Positions 7,410 to 16,372 of a DNA stretch of 37,909 bases are shown here, in pieces. Below the pieces are notes generated by a model that did not search any database, was not told the DNA's origin, and saw only the letters and a list, made by a program, of their open reading frames with translations. The stretch comes from CAZGOM01 sp964542875 (lineage in GTDB: Bacteria > Planctomycetota > Phycisphaerae > Phycisphaerales > Phycisphaeraceae). Where the stretch lies: contig CAZIWA010000049.1 in assembly GCA_964542875.1 (NCBI GenBank), positions 1 through 37,909 of the forward strand. The letters are read 5' to 3'. The position numbers were made by a program, and so were the translations under genes. Each line of letters begins with the position of its first letter. Positions within the stretch are counted from its first letter, which is position 1.

Positions 7410-8162
7410 ATGTGCATTTTTTCCGGCCACATCTCCCATGTCTCCCAAACCCGCATCTTCGCCAGCATGACGGGGCATCTTCAGTCCCTTGTCTATGAAA
7501 TGCACCTGGCCTCCCCCTCAGATGTGGCCATGATTCTGCCCCTTCCCGTAAACAAGGCAGCCAGCGATCCAGTCCAGTTCGTCGATCTTTCCAAATACCC
7601 CAGATTCTTTGACGACATGGACAATATGTTCCCACCCAGGCCGCGCTCCCGAAGCAGCAACGGCCCGGTTTCGGCGTCCCTCTCGATGCCGCTGCCCGTC
7701 CAACAGGTCGGGAACTTCGACGCTTCCCTGGTCCCCTCCCTCGCTGACTCCCCCCGCCTGGATCCCTCGTTTCGCCTCCCCGATGAAGTCTGGAATCACT
7801 TACCTGCTTACGCGGATTACGCCTTTGCAGTCTTTCAACTCCAAGCGGGCGATGCTCAAATCCACCCCATGGCGCTCACATTTCACGCCAGCGATCCCAA
7901 ATCCCTCTATTTCCCCACGACCCACGTTCACGACGGCTCAGTCCCGGATTTCGCAGCGTTCGACCACACCCTCTACACACAGGTACCCACGGATTCTTCC
8001 CAGTGGATTCAAGGCACAAAACTGCCCACGAACACCATGATCGTCAACCACAATCTTCTTGGCGATCGCACCAAGGGCCTGGTTGCGTCACAACTGCCAG
8101 CCTTCCGATGCAGGCTCAGTGGCCTCCTCAATAATCAGGACATCCGGCTTCCTGTCCCCTGA
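7410..8162 (+). CDS. Conserved-looking hypothetical protein, 250 aa
   Basis: I do not recognise a named family. The protein starts MCIFSGHISHVSQTRIFAS and has no membrane segment or signal peptide. Residues 25-60 (LQSLVYEMHLASPSDVAMILPLPV) look like a beta-rich core, 70-95 is a Pro/Ser/Arg-rich loop, and 125-215 again looks like a beta domain (PAYADYAFAVFQL, PMALTFHA, LYFPTTHVHDGSVPDFAAFDHTLY). The wording DVAMILPLPV...VQFVDLSKYP resembles uncharacterised bacterial proteins I have seen without a function. It stands between the nuclease and the aldolase, 77 bases after the former and 106 before the latter, on the same strand. Codon use matches its neighbours. Confidence 0.65.
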   Translation: MCIFSGHISHVSQTRIFASMTGHLQSLVYEMHLASPSDVAMILPLPVNKAASDPVQFVDLSKYPRFFDDMDNMFPPRPRSRSSNGPVSASLSMPLPVQQVGNFDASLVPSLADSPRLDPSFRLPDEVWNHLPAYADYAFAVFQLQAGDAQIHPMALTFHASDPKSLYFPTTHVHDGSVPDFAAFDHTLYTQVPTDSSQWIQGTKLPTNTMIVNHNLLGDRTKGLVASQLPAFRCRLSGLLNNQDIRLPVP

Positions 8163-8268
8163 CCCGCAGTCAGTCGCGCCCTTCGCCCAATCGCTGGCCC
8201 CTCCTGAAATCTTCAGCGGCCCACCCGTTACCTTAAGGGTGTTATAACACCCCCCAAACGAGGTCACA

Positions 8269-9075
8269 ATGTCCGAATCCGAAAACAAATTCCTCTCCCG
8301 TCTCCGCGCCGGTGAAACACTCCTGGGCGTCTGCAACGCACTCCCCGCGCCCGGCGTCATCGAAGTCATGTACAAAGGCTGGGACTTCATGTGGATTGAT
8401 GGCCAGCACGGCAGCTTCGGTTACGAAAACCTCTACAACGCCGTCGTCATGTCCCAGCTCCACGGCATCGAAACCCTCCTCCGCGTCCCCGGACATCACC
8501 CCGGCATCCTCGGCCCCATGGCCGACATCTCCCCCTCCGCACTCATGATCCCCATCGTCAACACCGTTGACGAAGCCAGGGCCATCGTCAGCGCCCTCAC
8601 CTTCCCCCCCAAGGGTACCCGCTCCTACGGCGGACGCCGCCCCATCGACCTCTACGGCCGCGATTACTACACCCAGCGCGAACTCATGGTCGTCTGCCAG
8701 ATCGAGACCGTCGAAGCCGTCCAAAACGCCGCCGACATGGCCAAGATCGAAGGCCTCCACGCCCTCTTCTTCGGCCCTGATGACATGAAACTGCAAATGG
8801 GCATCCCCATCAATACCGGCCTCACCGAAAGCAAACCCCTTCAGGAAGCCGCTCGCACCACCGCCAAGGCCGCCCGCGACGCCGGCAAGTTCGCCGGCAT
8901 CGTCGCCCCCACGGGCGAAGCCGCCGCCCTCGCCCGTGAAATGGGCTACCAGATCATCGTCGGCGGCGCTGATGTCGGGTTCATCCGCACCCTCGCCCCC
9001 CAGAAGCTCACCGAGCTCAAAACCGCCCTCACCGCCGCTGGCAATAAAGCCAAAGGCGGCTCCGCCCTTTATTAA
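8269..9075 (+). CDS. HpcH/HpaI aldolase family protein (class II pyruvate aldolase)
   Basis: 268 aa, full length. The family reversibly cleaves 2-keto-3-deoxy sugar acids or 4-hydroxy-2-oxo acids into pyruvate and an aldehyde with a divalent metal. Seen: His47 in DGQHG (usual form D-x-EHG), Arg72 in RVPG, metal ligands Glu146 (QIET) and Asp172 (GPDD), and IPIVNT and GTRSYG signatures. The C-terminal GADVGFI is typical. GAGG lies 7 bases before the ATG. Substrate cannot be told; 2-dehydro-3-deoxyglucarate or a similar uronate-derived acid would fit the sugar-acid genes elsewhere in the window. It is followed by its own terminator and is probably monocistronic. Confidence 0.9.
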   Translation: MSESENKFLSRLRAGETLLGVCNALPAPGVIEVMYKGWDFMWIDGQHGSFGYENLYNAVVMSQLHGIETLLRVPGHHPGILGPMADISPSALMIPIVNTVDEARAIVSALTFPPKGTRSYGGRRPIDLYGRDYYTQRELMVVCQIETVEAVQNAADMAKIEGLHALFFGPDDMKLQMGIPINTGLTESKPLQEAARTTAKAARDAGKFAGIVAPTGEAAALAREMGYQIIVGGADVGFIRTLAPQKLTELKTALTAAGNKAKGGSALY

Positions 9076-9104
9076 TCCGCCCGCCAAATAGCACGCCAAA
9101 TTCA

Positions 9105-9133
9105 AAAGCCCAGGGCAAACCGCCCTGGGCTTT
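9105..9133 (+). terminator. Terminator hairpin after the aldolase gene
   Basis: A perfect 12-base stem (AAAGCCCAGGGC at 9105-9116, complement 9122-9133) with loop AAACC. The T tract is short on either strand, so it may stop transcription from both the aldolase gene and the convergent comEC. Confidence 0.8.
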
Positions 9134-9216
9134 CACTTTCACACCCCCCAATCCGCACCCAACCCCTCGTTGTTAATGCCTCTTCAAAATCTGGCGAATC
9201 TTGTAAAAATTCTGCT

Positions 9217-11862
9217 TCAATCCTCCTCTTCCGGCTCCCACCCCGCCACCCCTTCCCCTTTAAACCGTTCCGTCACCATCCGCCCATCAGCCGTTACCCA
9301 TACCCGCACAAACCCATTCCGCCCCGTCGCCAGCCGTTGGCTCTTTGTCACTTCCAGCAATTCAGGCCATGGGTCGTTCACCAGCTTCGCCGCCCCTGAA
9401 GACTGAATCACAACCCCCGGCGAAACGTCCACCAGCCACTGCCCAGACTTTTTCACCACGCCCCCATGGTGCGCCAGTTCCGCGATGTCTGCCCTCACGT
9501 TCTCCTTAAGCTTTTCCAATCCTTCGATTCCCTTCTCCTGCAAATCCCCGCAAAAAAGCACCGTCCGCCCGCCACTTCTAATCTTCATCACCACCGACAA
9601 ATCATTTGTCGCCCAACCCTTCAATCCCCCCACCGGCCACAGCACCTCCCCTTTCACTTCCCCGGCGGTCACACTCTCTCCCCGCTCCACCAAAAACATC
9701 GCGATCCCCCGCTTCTCCAATTCACGCACCAGCACCGCCTCTGTCCCCCATTTCTTGTTTCGCGCTTCTTCCAACATGTACCGCGTCATCACCACCCGCC
9801 CGATCGGCATGCCATCCGCCAAATCCACCACCCCTGAAAAATGATCCAGATCGGCATGCGAAATCACCAGCGTATCGATCCGCTTAATCCCAAGCGCCTC
9901 AAACGCCGGCAAAATCCGATGCTTCCCCACACGCCCAAAACTCGACGATCCCGCATCAAACACCAGCACGCCCCCCGCTTTCCCATCCTCCCCCCACGCC
10001 CGCGCATAAAGACAGCTTCCGCTCCCCACACTCACTGAGCCGATCTCCAGCCGCGCTCCCTTCACCGGCACATCCCACTGCCTCTCATCCGGCACCCGCC
10101 CCATCCCCAGCCAGATCGCCATCACACTCAGACATAGACCCAACCGCACTGGCATCCCATCAAATCGCCTCATCCCCAGCGCCACCAGCACCGCAACCGC
10201 CCCCACCATCCAGGCCCCGCTCGGCATTCCCAACGTCACCGACGTGCCCCACACATCCCCCGCCCATCCCACCCCTGTATTCAACGCCCCCGCCAGCCAG
10301 GACACCACCGGTGCCAGCCACACCGACAACCCAGGCAACACCAATCCCAGAATCATCTTCAAAAATCCCAACACCAGCACCGCCGTCACCACCGGCGCTG
10401 AAATCAATGACCATAACCACCCCAACGGATTCACCACCCCAAAGCCAAACGCCAACACCGGCAGCGTCCCCAGCCACGCCGCCAGATCCGCTGCCACGAT
10501 CAGCCGCACATACCGTCCCGCTGTCAGCAACCATCGCTTCACCCCTTGCGCAGGTGGCGGTGGCATCAGTGGAGTCGCGCGCCCAAACCGCATCACGTTC
10601 TTGATCAACCCCTCCACCGGCCCCGTCAGCCAAAGCAGCGCCATCACACCCGCATAGCTCAATTGAAACCCGATGTTCGTCACCTCATCCGGCCGCACCA
10701 GCAGGATCAACCACGCGCTCATCAAAAGCCCCATCGACGCCCCCAGCCGCCGCGCCAGCAAGTCCCCAAAACACAACCCCGCCACCATGATCGACGCCCG
10801 CACAATGGGCACCTCCTCAGGCAGCACCAGCAGATAGCACCCCAGCACGCCCAACACCAGCCACACCGTGGATGCCGGGTTGGCAAACACCCCCCTCCCC
10901 AAAACCCACACCAACCCCAACAGGATCGAAAGGTGCGCCCCCGAAATACTCAGTAAATGGAACAACCCCGTCTTCCGGTACGGCTCGCTGATCTCATAAA
11001 GCCTCTCGTCCCGCATCCCGATAATCAGCGCTCGCGTCAGCCTCCCCGCCGGAGATTCCCCATCAATCCCCCGCATCAACGCTTCATCCGCACGCGCCTT
11101 CAATCCATCCCGCCATCCCCCGCCTCCCCGCACCGCCTGAGCCAACACCTCCACATTCCCCTCCCGGCTCACATGCACCCGCCCCATCATTCCAAACCGC
11201 CCCAAACCATCCATCCCCTCACCGGGATTCTCCGCCTCTCGCTCTCCCATCAACCACCCCCGCACCCCAAGCCGCTGCCCCGTCTCCAGCCGCTCATCCA
11301 CGCCCCCAATGGAAACCAGCACACGCCCCCGCGTCCTCACCGGCCCCTCTGCCGTCCACACACGGTCCACGTCCATCACAAACCGCGTCCCCGGCGGCCT
11401 GTGCCCAAACTCCGTAAATACCCCGTCATCCGTCGGCACATGCCGCACCGCGCCCGTCACCACTCCTTCCACCCGCGTGATATGCCCCCGCTCGGCATGT
11501 CCCGGTCGATCAACAAATGCTTCAATCCCCGGCCGGTCATCCTCCCAATGCGCCACCAGCCCTGCCCACCCTCCATGCAGGCACACCACACCTATCAATA
11601 ACCCCCACCATCCCCACCGATGCGCCAGTCTTTTTCCGCCCAACGCAAGCGCCCACGGACACACCATCGCCGCCGTCAACCACCAAATCGGCGCCACCAC
11701 CCATTGCCCCAGCGCCAATCCCAAAACCCCCGCGCAAAGCAGCCACGCACCCGGCCCAATGCCGCGCACAGTCAAAGAATCATCAAAAGGTTCACCCGCA
11801 GGACCAGCCCGCGTCACACCCGTGCTCGCCACGCTGCCAGAACCCCCGGGGCTGCCTGTCAT
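9217..11862 (-). CDS. comEC: ComEC/Rec2-type DNA internalisation channel protein
   Basis: 881 aa. ComEC forms the inner-membrane channel that brings single-stranded DNA into the cytoplasm during transformation. Seen in order: an N-terminal hydrophobic part (about 28-110), a soluble OB-type domain (DUF4131, about 115-260), the polytopic Competence domain beginning near LFHLLSISGAHLSILLG, and a C-terminal metallo-beta-lactamase-like domain with the metal motif HADLDHFSG and later HHGG. All three domains are present, so the protein looks complete. Its ATG overlaps the stop of the upstream kinase gene (ATGA at 11859-11862), implying co-transcription and translational coupling. No comEA is visible in the window. 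Confidence 0.95.
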   Translation of the reverse strand: MTGSPGGSGSVASTGVTRAGPAGEPFDDSLTVRGIGPGAWLLCAGVLGLALGQWVVAPIWWLTAAMVCPWALALGGKRLAHRWGWWGLLIGVVCLHGGWAGLVAHWEDDRPGIEAFVDRPGHAERGHITRVEGVVTGAVRHVPTDDGVFTEFGHRPPGTRFVMDVDRVWTAEGPVRTRGRVLVSIGGVDERLETGQRLGVRGWLMGEREAENPGEGMDGLGRFGMMGRVHVSREGNVEVLAQAVRGGGGWRDGLKARADEALMRGIDGESPAGRLTRALIIGMRDERLYEISEPYRKTGLFHLLSISGAHLSILLGLVWVLGRGVFANPASTVWLVLGVLGCYLLVLPEEVPIVRASIMVAGLCFGDLLARRLGASMGLLMSAWLILLVRPDEVTNIGFQLSYAGVMALLWLTGPVEGLIKNVMRFGRATPLMPPPPAQGVKRWLLTAGRYVRLIVAADLAAWLGTLPVLAFGFGVVNPLGWLWSLISAPVVTAVLVLGFLKMILGLVLPGLSVWLAPVVSWLAGALNTGVGWAGDVWGTSVTLGMPSGAWMVGAVAVLVALGMRRFDGMPVRLGLCLSVMAIWLGMGRVPDERQWDVPVKGARLEIGSVSVGSGSCLYARAWGEDGKAGGVLVFDAGSSSFGRVGKHRILPAFEALGIKRIDTLVISHADLDHFSGVVDLADGMPIGRVVMTRYMLEEARNKKWGTEAVLVRELEKRGIAMFLVERGESVTAGEVKGEVLWPVGGLKGWATNDLSVVMKIRSGGRTVLFCGDLQEKGIEGLEKLKENVRADIAELAHHGGVVKKSGQWLVDVSPGVVIQSSGAAKLVNDPWPELLEVTKSQRLATGRNGFVRVWVTADGRMVTERFKGEGVAGWEPEEED

Positions 11863-12893
11863 CGCCCAGGCCGCTGCCCGCGCATGTTTTCATTCGCACG
11901 CTTGTCCAGCTCCGCTTCAATATCCGAAAGATCCAGGTCCGCCGAATCACCCTTCTTCGACGGCTTCACCGCCGAAGGATCCATCAGCTTCGCATCCGCC
12001 GACACCTGCATGATCGCAAAGTTCAAACGCTCGTACACCGACTGCATGCTGTCAGGCCGATCCGCCGGATTATCCCGCACACAGTCGATCACCAGCATCG
12101 ACAATGCCGGCGGTACCGCAGCGTTGTACTCCCGCGGCGGCTTAAACGGCTCTTCCGCCCGCTTGGATACCGCGCCCTGTGTCTCCGACGAAACAACATT
12201 CTTTGAATACGCCGAAGGCACAAACCGCCCCGTCAACAACCAGTACATCGTCGCACCGAAGTTATAAATATCCGTCCGCGGCGTAATCTCCTCGCGCTTC
12301 ACCTGCTCCGGCGCAATAAAGTCGATCGTCCCCTGAATCCGCTCCTTCACCGTCCCCGATCGGCAGCTCTGACCAAAATCGATGATCTTCACCTGATTCC
12401 GCGCCGTGATCAACACGTTCCGCGGCTTCATGTCCGCATGCACAAAACCCACCTTATGCATGTGAATCAGCCCGGTCGCGATGTGCTGGCAAATCTTGCA
12501 CACTTCCATCATGCTGCTGAACTTCATGTCCTCCAGCGGCGTCCCATCCACCAGCTCCATCACCACATAAATTTCCTTCACGCGAAGGAACTGCCTCTGG
12601 TACAACAACTTATGACTCTTGCGGATCGTCGGATGATCCAGCTTCGTACACACCTCATGCTCCGTGATCGCCTGGTCAACAAACCGCTGATCCTCAGGCT
12701 TGGATTTAATCACGCGCTTAAGCGCATACAACTGCTCTTTGGAATCTTTCACGGAATAGACAGTGCTTCGGGCCCCTTGACCCAACGTGCCAAGCACTTG
12801 ATATCCCATGATTTCTAATGGGTTTGTGTTCACGCCTATAGACCTCGGAAAGGGCTCTCTCGTTCCCTGGGGTTTTACCGGCAACAACGACAT
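11859..12893 (-). CDS. Serine/threonine protein kinase, non-RD type
   Basis: 344 aa from the ATG at 12893. The frame is open to a GTG at 12932, and an ATG at 12809 would still keep the whole kinase, so the start is uncertain. Seen: Gly-loop LGQGARSTVY (37-46), Lys59 in ALK, catalytic loop HADMKPRNV with Asp154 and Asn159, DFG at 172-174, APE at 194-196. The HRD arginine is Ala153, a non-RD form that usually does not need activation-loop phosphorylation. After the kinase core (to about 295) comes a charged tail of about 50 residues with no membrane segment or sensor domain, so it is a soluble kinase. Overlap with comEC suggests a link to DNA uptake or its control; this is inference. Confidence 0.92.
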   Translation of the reverse strand: MSLLPVKPQGTREPFPRSIGVNTNPLEIMGYQVLGTLGQGARSTVYSVKDSKEQLYALKRVIKSKPEDQRFVDQAITEHEVCTKLDHPTIRKSHKLLYQRQFLRVKEIYVVMELVDGTPLEDMKFSSMMEVCKICQHIATGLIHMHKVGFVHADMKPRNVLITARNQVKIIDFGQSCRSGTVKERIQGTIDFIAPEQVKREEITPRTDIYNFGATMYWLLTGRFVPSAYSKNVVSSETQGAVSKRAEEPFKPPREYNAAVPPALSMLVIDCVRDNPADRPDSMQSVYERLNFAIMQVSADAKLMDPSAVKPSKKGDSADLDLSDIEAELDKRANENMRGQRPGR

Positions 12894-13074
12894 GGTCGCC
12901 CGGAAAAGCAAGCAAACCCACGTACCACCCACACACGATACTTAGCGTTTCATTGGTTTGCAATGAGAAATCCGTGAAGATTCCCCAAACCGCCCCAAAC
13001 CCACAAATGTCGACATCATCACACACTTACCACCCACCTTCTAACCCACATTTCAACCCAACTCGTATATCAAT

Positions 13075-14091
13075 TCATTTCACCAAGCCCGCTTTCCCTA
13101 TCCTCTTCGCCAGCCGTCGCTCACTCCGCTTCGCCAAACGCTTCTGCATCCACATCCAAAACACCGGCCCATCCCCAACTCCCTCCGGCACACTCCCATC
13201 CCCACGCGCCGCCAGCCGCGCGTGTACAGCCTCGTCCACCAGCGCCCCGGAAGTTTGCATCAGCTTCCCCAGCACCACCATCGGCATCGTTCCCATCAGC
13301 ATCGCTGCGATTATCACCCCCACGAACAAAGGAAAATGATCCCGCAAATGCAGTTGATCCAATACCACCACCACACCCATCACCAGCGCGGCCATAAACA
13401 GCGGCACCGGCAGATACGCCAGTTTCAGCCACCATGCCGGTTTCTCCCGCCCCAACACAGCGCACTGTTTCAGCATCCCCCACACCGCACCGATCTGCGC
13501 GATCCACGACCCTCCCATGAACGTCCCCACCACCGTCCACAGCATTAAGCTCCCATCGCCATCCCCCCTCATCATGTCAGCCTGCATCAATACCCACAAC
13601 ACAAAACCAGCTGTCAATATTGTCCACCCCACTGCAATCACCCACGCCTGCAGCCACCCACCCCCTCCCTTAGCCCCCCCGCCCCTGATCGGCGCCGTCC
13701 TCAAAGCCACCCCCACTCCAGCCACCGCAAACCCGGCTAGCCACAGCGCAAATTGCGTTCCCCAAAAGGAATACGCCCTCCCCAGTACGATCTCACGAAA
13801 CACTTCCAGCCCCAGCGAAATCGGCATCACCATCATGACGCTGCTTGCGCATAGCCGCCCGATCAGATGCCCCTTCAGCCACCCCTCCCCAAACCAGAAC
13901 TGCGTATACCGTTTCCGCGATTTCTCCACCCCCGCTCCGCATTCGGGGCACACGCCCCCGCGCCCATCCACGCCCCGCAGGTTGTAACCACAGGACCAGC
14001 ACGCGATATCGCAAGCAAAACGCCCCTCCCCGTCCATCCGGGGCAGGATCGCCTCTCTCTCCACGCTTTCCTCACCCGGTTGCTGGTTCAT
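13075..14091 (-). CDS. Zinc-ribbon multi-pass membrane protein
   Basis: 338 aa, function unknown. Residues 31-54 hold a four-cysteine ribbon, CWSC then CPEC, in the frame YNLRG..GGVCPECG that recurs at the N-terminus of many planctomycete membrane proteins. Around six hydrophobic segments follow between residues 80 and 275 (for example SSVMMVMPISLGL, FALWLAGFAVAGVGVAL, LYLPVPLFMAALVMGVVVVL-like stretches). The C-terminus is strongly basic (KRLAKRSERRLAKRIGKAG) and should face the cytoplasm. The gene starts 25 bases after aroG ends on the same strand, so the two are probably co-transcribed, though no pathway link is evident. Confidence 0.8.
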   Translation of the reverse strand: MNQQPGEESVEREAILPRMDGEGRFACDIACWSCGYNLRGVDGRGGVCPECGAGVEKSRKRYTQFWFGEGWLKGHLIGRLCASSVMMVMPISLGLEVFREIVLGRAYSFWGTQFALWLAGFAVAGVGVALRTAPIRGGGAKGGGGWLQAWVIAVGWTILTAGFVLWVLMQADMMRGDGDGSLMLWTVVGTFMGGSWIAQIGAVWGMLKQCAVLGREKPAWWLKLAYLPVPLFMAALVMGVVVVLDQLHLRDHFPLFVGVIIAAMLMGTMPMVVLGKLMQTSGALVDEAVHARLAARGDGSVPEGVGDGPVFWMWMQKRLAKRSERRLAKRIGKAGLVK

Positions 14092-14116
14092 CGCCCGAAT
14101 CTTATCAACTCAACTC

Positions 14117-15160
14117 TTACTTGAGCTTCTTATGCGCATCCAGAATCAGCGCCTCAGTCTCTTCCCACCCGATGCACGCATCCGTCACGCTCACACCCGG
14201 CTTAAGCTGCGACAGGTCCGCGGGAATCTTCTGGTTCCCCTCGTTCAGGTTGCTCTCCAGCATGATCCCGCACAGCGCATGCCGCCCATCGATGCTCTGC
14301 TGAATCAGGTTGTTCCACACCGCCGCCTGCTTCTTGTGGTCCTTCTCCGAATTGGCGTGCGAGCAGTCCACCACCAGCCGATGGTTCAGTTTCGAAGCCT
14401 CCAGCTTCTTGCCCGCTTCCTCGATGTTCTCCTTCGAGAAATTCGGACCCGCACGTCCGCCGCGCAGGATCAAAAAGCCCCATGGGTTCCCCTTCGTGTT
14501 CACGATGCACGTCGCCCCGTCTTCGTCGATCCCCAAAAAGCTGTGCGAACTCTTCCCCGCAGTCATCGCATCCAGTGCCACCTGCAAGCCGCCGTCGGTC
14601 CCGTTCTTGTAGCCCACCGGCATCGACAATCCCGAAGCCATCTGCCGGTGCGTCGGCGATTCCGTCGTTCGCGCGCCGATTGATGCGCACGAAAGCAAAT
14701 CTGCAATGTACTGCGGCGTGATCGGTTCCAGCAGTTCCGTCGCGCTGGGCACGCCCATCTCCGCCACATCCAAAAGCAGCTTCCGCGCCAGCTTCAATCC
14801 CGTATGGATATCAAACGAGTCGTTCAAATGCGGATCGTTGATCAGCCCCTTCCAGCCCACCGTCGTCCGCGGCTTCTCAAAATACACCCGCATCACCAGC
14901 ATCAGCTTGTCGCCCACCTTGTCCGACAGCTTCTTGAACCGCGCCGCATACTCCAGCGCCAGGTCCACGTTGTGAATCGAGCAAGGCCCGACCACCGCCA
15001 TCAGCCGCGTGTCCTTCCCGGCCAGCACGTCCTGAATCGCCTTGCGCGATTTCACAACCGTCTGGTTGGCCTTTTCGGTCATCGCATACTGAGCCATCAG
15101 ATCCTTGGGAGAGATCAGCTTGATGGTGCCAGTGACGTTAATATCGGTGGTCCGTTGCAT
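14117..15160 (-). CDS. aroG: 3-deoxy-7-phosphoheptulonate (DAHP) synthase, class I (AroF/AroG/AroH type)
   Basis: 347 aa. It condenses phosphoenolpyruvate and erythrose 4-phosphate, the first step of aromatic amino acid synthesis. Seen: GPCSIHN near residue 58, the substrate-binding stretch RVYFEKPRTTVGWKG, GARTTESPTHRQMASGLSMPVGYKNGTDG (two parts), ILRGG, DCSHANS and ESNLNEGNQ, all characteristic of the AroG subfamily. The ATG at 15160 (MQRTTD) is preferred. The frame continues upstream to 15295, but that part contains a dispersed hairpin repeat (15194-15230) and does not look like protein. The suffix G versus F or H (feedback type) cannot be assigned from sequence alone. Expression may depend on upstream sequences between 15160 and 15332, which are shared with the divergent SGNH gene. 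Confidence 0.94.
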   Translation of the reverse strand: MQRTTDINVTGTIKLISPKDLMAQYAMTEKANQTVVKSRKAIQDVLAGKDTRLMAVVGPCSIHNVDLALEYAARFKKLSDKVGDKLMLVMRVYFEKPRTTVGWKGLINDPHLNDSFDIHTGLKLARKLLLDVAEMGVPSATELLEPITPQYIADLLSCASIGARTTESPTHRQMASGLSMPVGYKNGTDGGLQVALDAMTAGKSSHSFLGIDEDGATCIVNTKGNPWGFLILRGGRAGPNFSKENIEEAGKKLEASKLNHRLVVDCSHANSEKDHKKQAAVWNNLIQQSIDGRHALCGIMLESNLNEGNQKIPADLSQLKPGVSVTDACIGWEETEALILDAHKKLK

Positions 15161-15193
15161 AGGGGCAAATATTGTAATCAATCCCATCTTGCG

Positions 15194-15230
15194 TGCCATG
15201 CTCTCGTCCGCGCGGCATGTCTTGCCCGCG
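15194..15230. repeat. Dispersed hairpin repeat, copy 1
   Basis: TGCCATGC then TCTCGTCCGCG, then GGCATGTCTTGC. It is the same element as at 16308, 17199 and 37126, here with one base lost in the right part so the outer stem is shorter (CATGC/GCATG). It lies in the divergent spacer between aroG and the SGNH hydrolase. Confidence 0.8.
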
Positions 15231-15332
15231 GGACCAACCCCCAAACCATCTTCCTCTTCAATGGACATCCCCCCGGAACCAAAGCTATTCTTCACCGTCT
15301 AAACATCGTCCCAACACCACATGGAGCCCCCG

Positions 15333-16238
15333 ATGCCTTCCAACACATTCACCCGATCCACCCTTCTGGCCGCCCTGGCCCTCACCGCCGGTGCCTCCCT
15401 CCTGATGGCGCAGGCAGACCCCAAGCCCGCCGCCAATCCGGAAGCAAAACCCGACGCCAAGCCCGCAGCCACTCAGCCCGCCAGGCCGCCGCTCACACCT
15501 GAGCAGCAAAAAATCATGGACACCATCAAGGCCGTCAAGCCTGACGTCGCTTACCCCAAAATCGACCCCAACCCTTTCACCAAAACCAACGAACCCAACC
15601 CCAATTTCGGCAAAATCCAGCCAGGCTTCCAAGCCACCCACGAATCTTTCCTTAAGCGCAAGGAAAAACCCATCGGCGTCCTCTTCCTCGGCGACTCCAT
15701 CACACAGGGCTGGGGTGGTCACGGCAAAGCCATCTGGACCGAACGCTACGCAAAACTCGACGCCGCAAACTTCGGCATCGGCGGCGACCGCACCGAACAC
15801 GTCCTTTGGCGCATCGAAAATGGTGAGCTCGACGGCATCTCCCCCAAAGTCGTCGTGCTCATGATCGGCACCAACAACTCCTCCTCCAGCAACTCCAAAG
15901 ACATCGCCGCTGGCGTCACCGCCATCGTCAAGAAAATCAACGAAAAACTCCCCAACTCCAAGCTCCTCCTCCTTGGCGTCTTCCCACGCGGCGCAGCCGC
16001 CGTCGACGATAAGGGCAAGCCCTCCGGCATCCGCACAAAACTCGCAGACGTCAACACCGAAATCGCCAAGCTCGACGACGGCAAGAAAACTTTCTATCTC
16101 GACATCTCCAAGTCATTCCTTGAAACCGATGGCACCCTCTCTAAAGAGGTCATGCCCGATGCGCTCCACCCCAACACCAAGGGCTACCAGATCTGGGCCG
16201 ACGCCATGCAGGCCAAGCTCGATGAACTCCTCAAGTAA
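15333..16238 (+). CDS. Exported SGNH/GDSL-type esterase
   Basis: 301 aa. The ATG at 15333 is chosen over 15321 because GGAG lies 6 bases before it. Residues 10-26 (TLLAALALTAGASLLMA) form a signal peptide, followed by a Pro/Ala/Lys-rich segment to about 55. SGNH blocks: GDSITQGW with nucleophile Ser122, Gly150 in NFGIGGDRTEH, GTNN with Asn181, and DALHP with Asp276 and His279. The pattern is closest to the platelet-activating-factor acetylhydrolase-like and sialate or carbohydrate O-acetylesterase branch. It probably removes acyl groups from glycans outside the cytoplasm. A strong terminator follows. Confidence 0.9.
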   Translation: MPSNTFTRSTLLAALALTAGASLLMAQADPKPAANPEAKPDAKPAATQPARPPLTPEQQKIMDTIKAVKPDVAYPKIDPNPFTKTNEPNPNFGKIQPGFQATHESFLKRKEKPIGVLFLGDSITQGWGGHGKAIWTERYAKLDAANFGIGGDRTEHVLWRIENGELDGISPKVVVLMIGTNNSSSSNSKDIAAGVTAIVKKINEKLPNSKLLLLGVFPRGAAAVDDKGKPSGIRTKLADVNTEIAKLDDGKKTFYLDISKSFLETDGTLSKEVMPDALHPNTKGYQIWADAMQAKLDELLK

Positions 16239-16263
16239 TCTCCCATCCCAAACCTCAGCCCAC

Positions 16264-16297
16264 ACAAACCGGCGATCCCAATCGCCGGTTTGTTTTT
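16264..16297 (+). terminator. Rho-independent terminator of the SGNH gene
   Basis: A perfect 13-base stem (ACAAACCGGCGAT at 16264-16276, complement 16281-16293), CCCA loop, and a run of T at 16293-16297. Confidence 0.9.
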
Positions 16298-16307
16298 CTG
16301 CACCTTG

Positions 16308-16338
16308 TGCCATGCTCTCGTCCGCGTGGGCATGTCTA
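16308..16338. repeat. Dispersed hairpin repeat, copy 2
   Basis: CATGCTC, then TCGTCCGCGT, then GGGCATG. One wobble replaces a Watson-Crick pair in the arm. It lies directly after the terminator of the SGNH gene. Confidence 0.85.
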
Positions 16339-16372
16339 CCTTTCGTCAGCTGGCATCCGTCTACTTTCTAGA

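Noticed and set aside
15161..15295. N-terminal extension of DAHP synthase by 45 residues
   Set aside because: The extension covers a dispersed hairpin repeat found in three other spacers and has no similarity to family N-termini.
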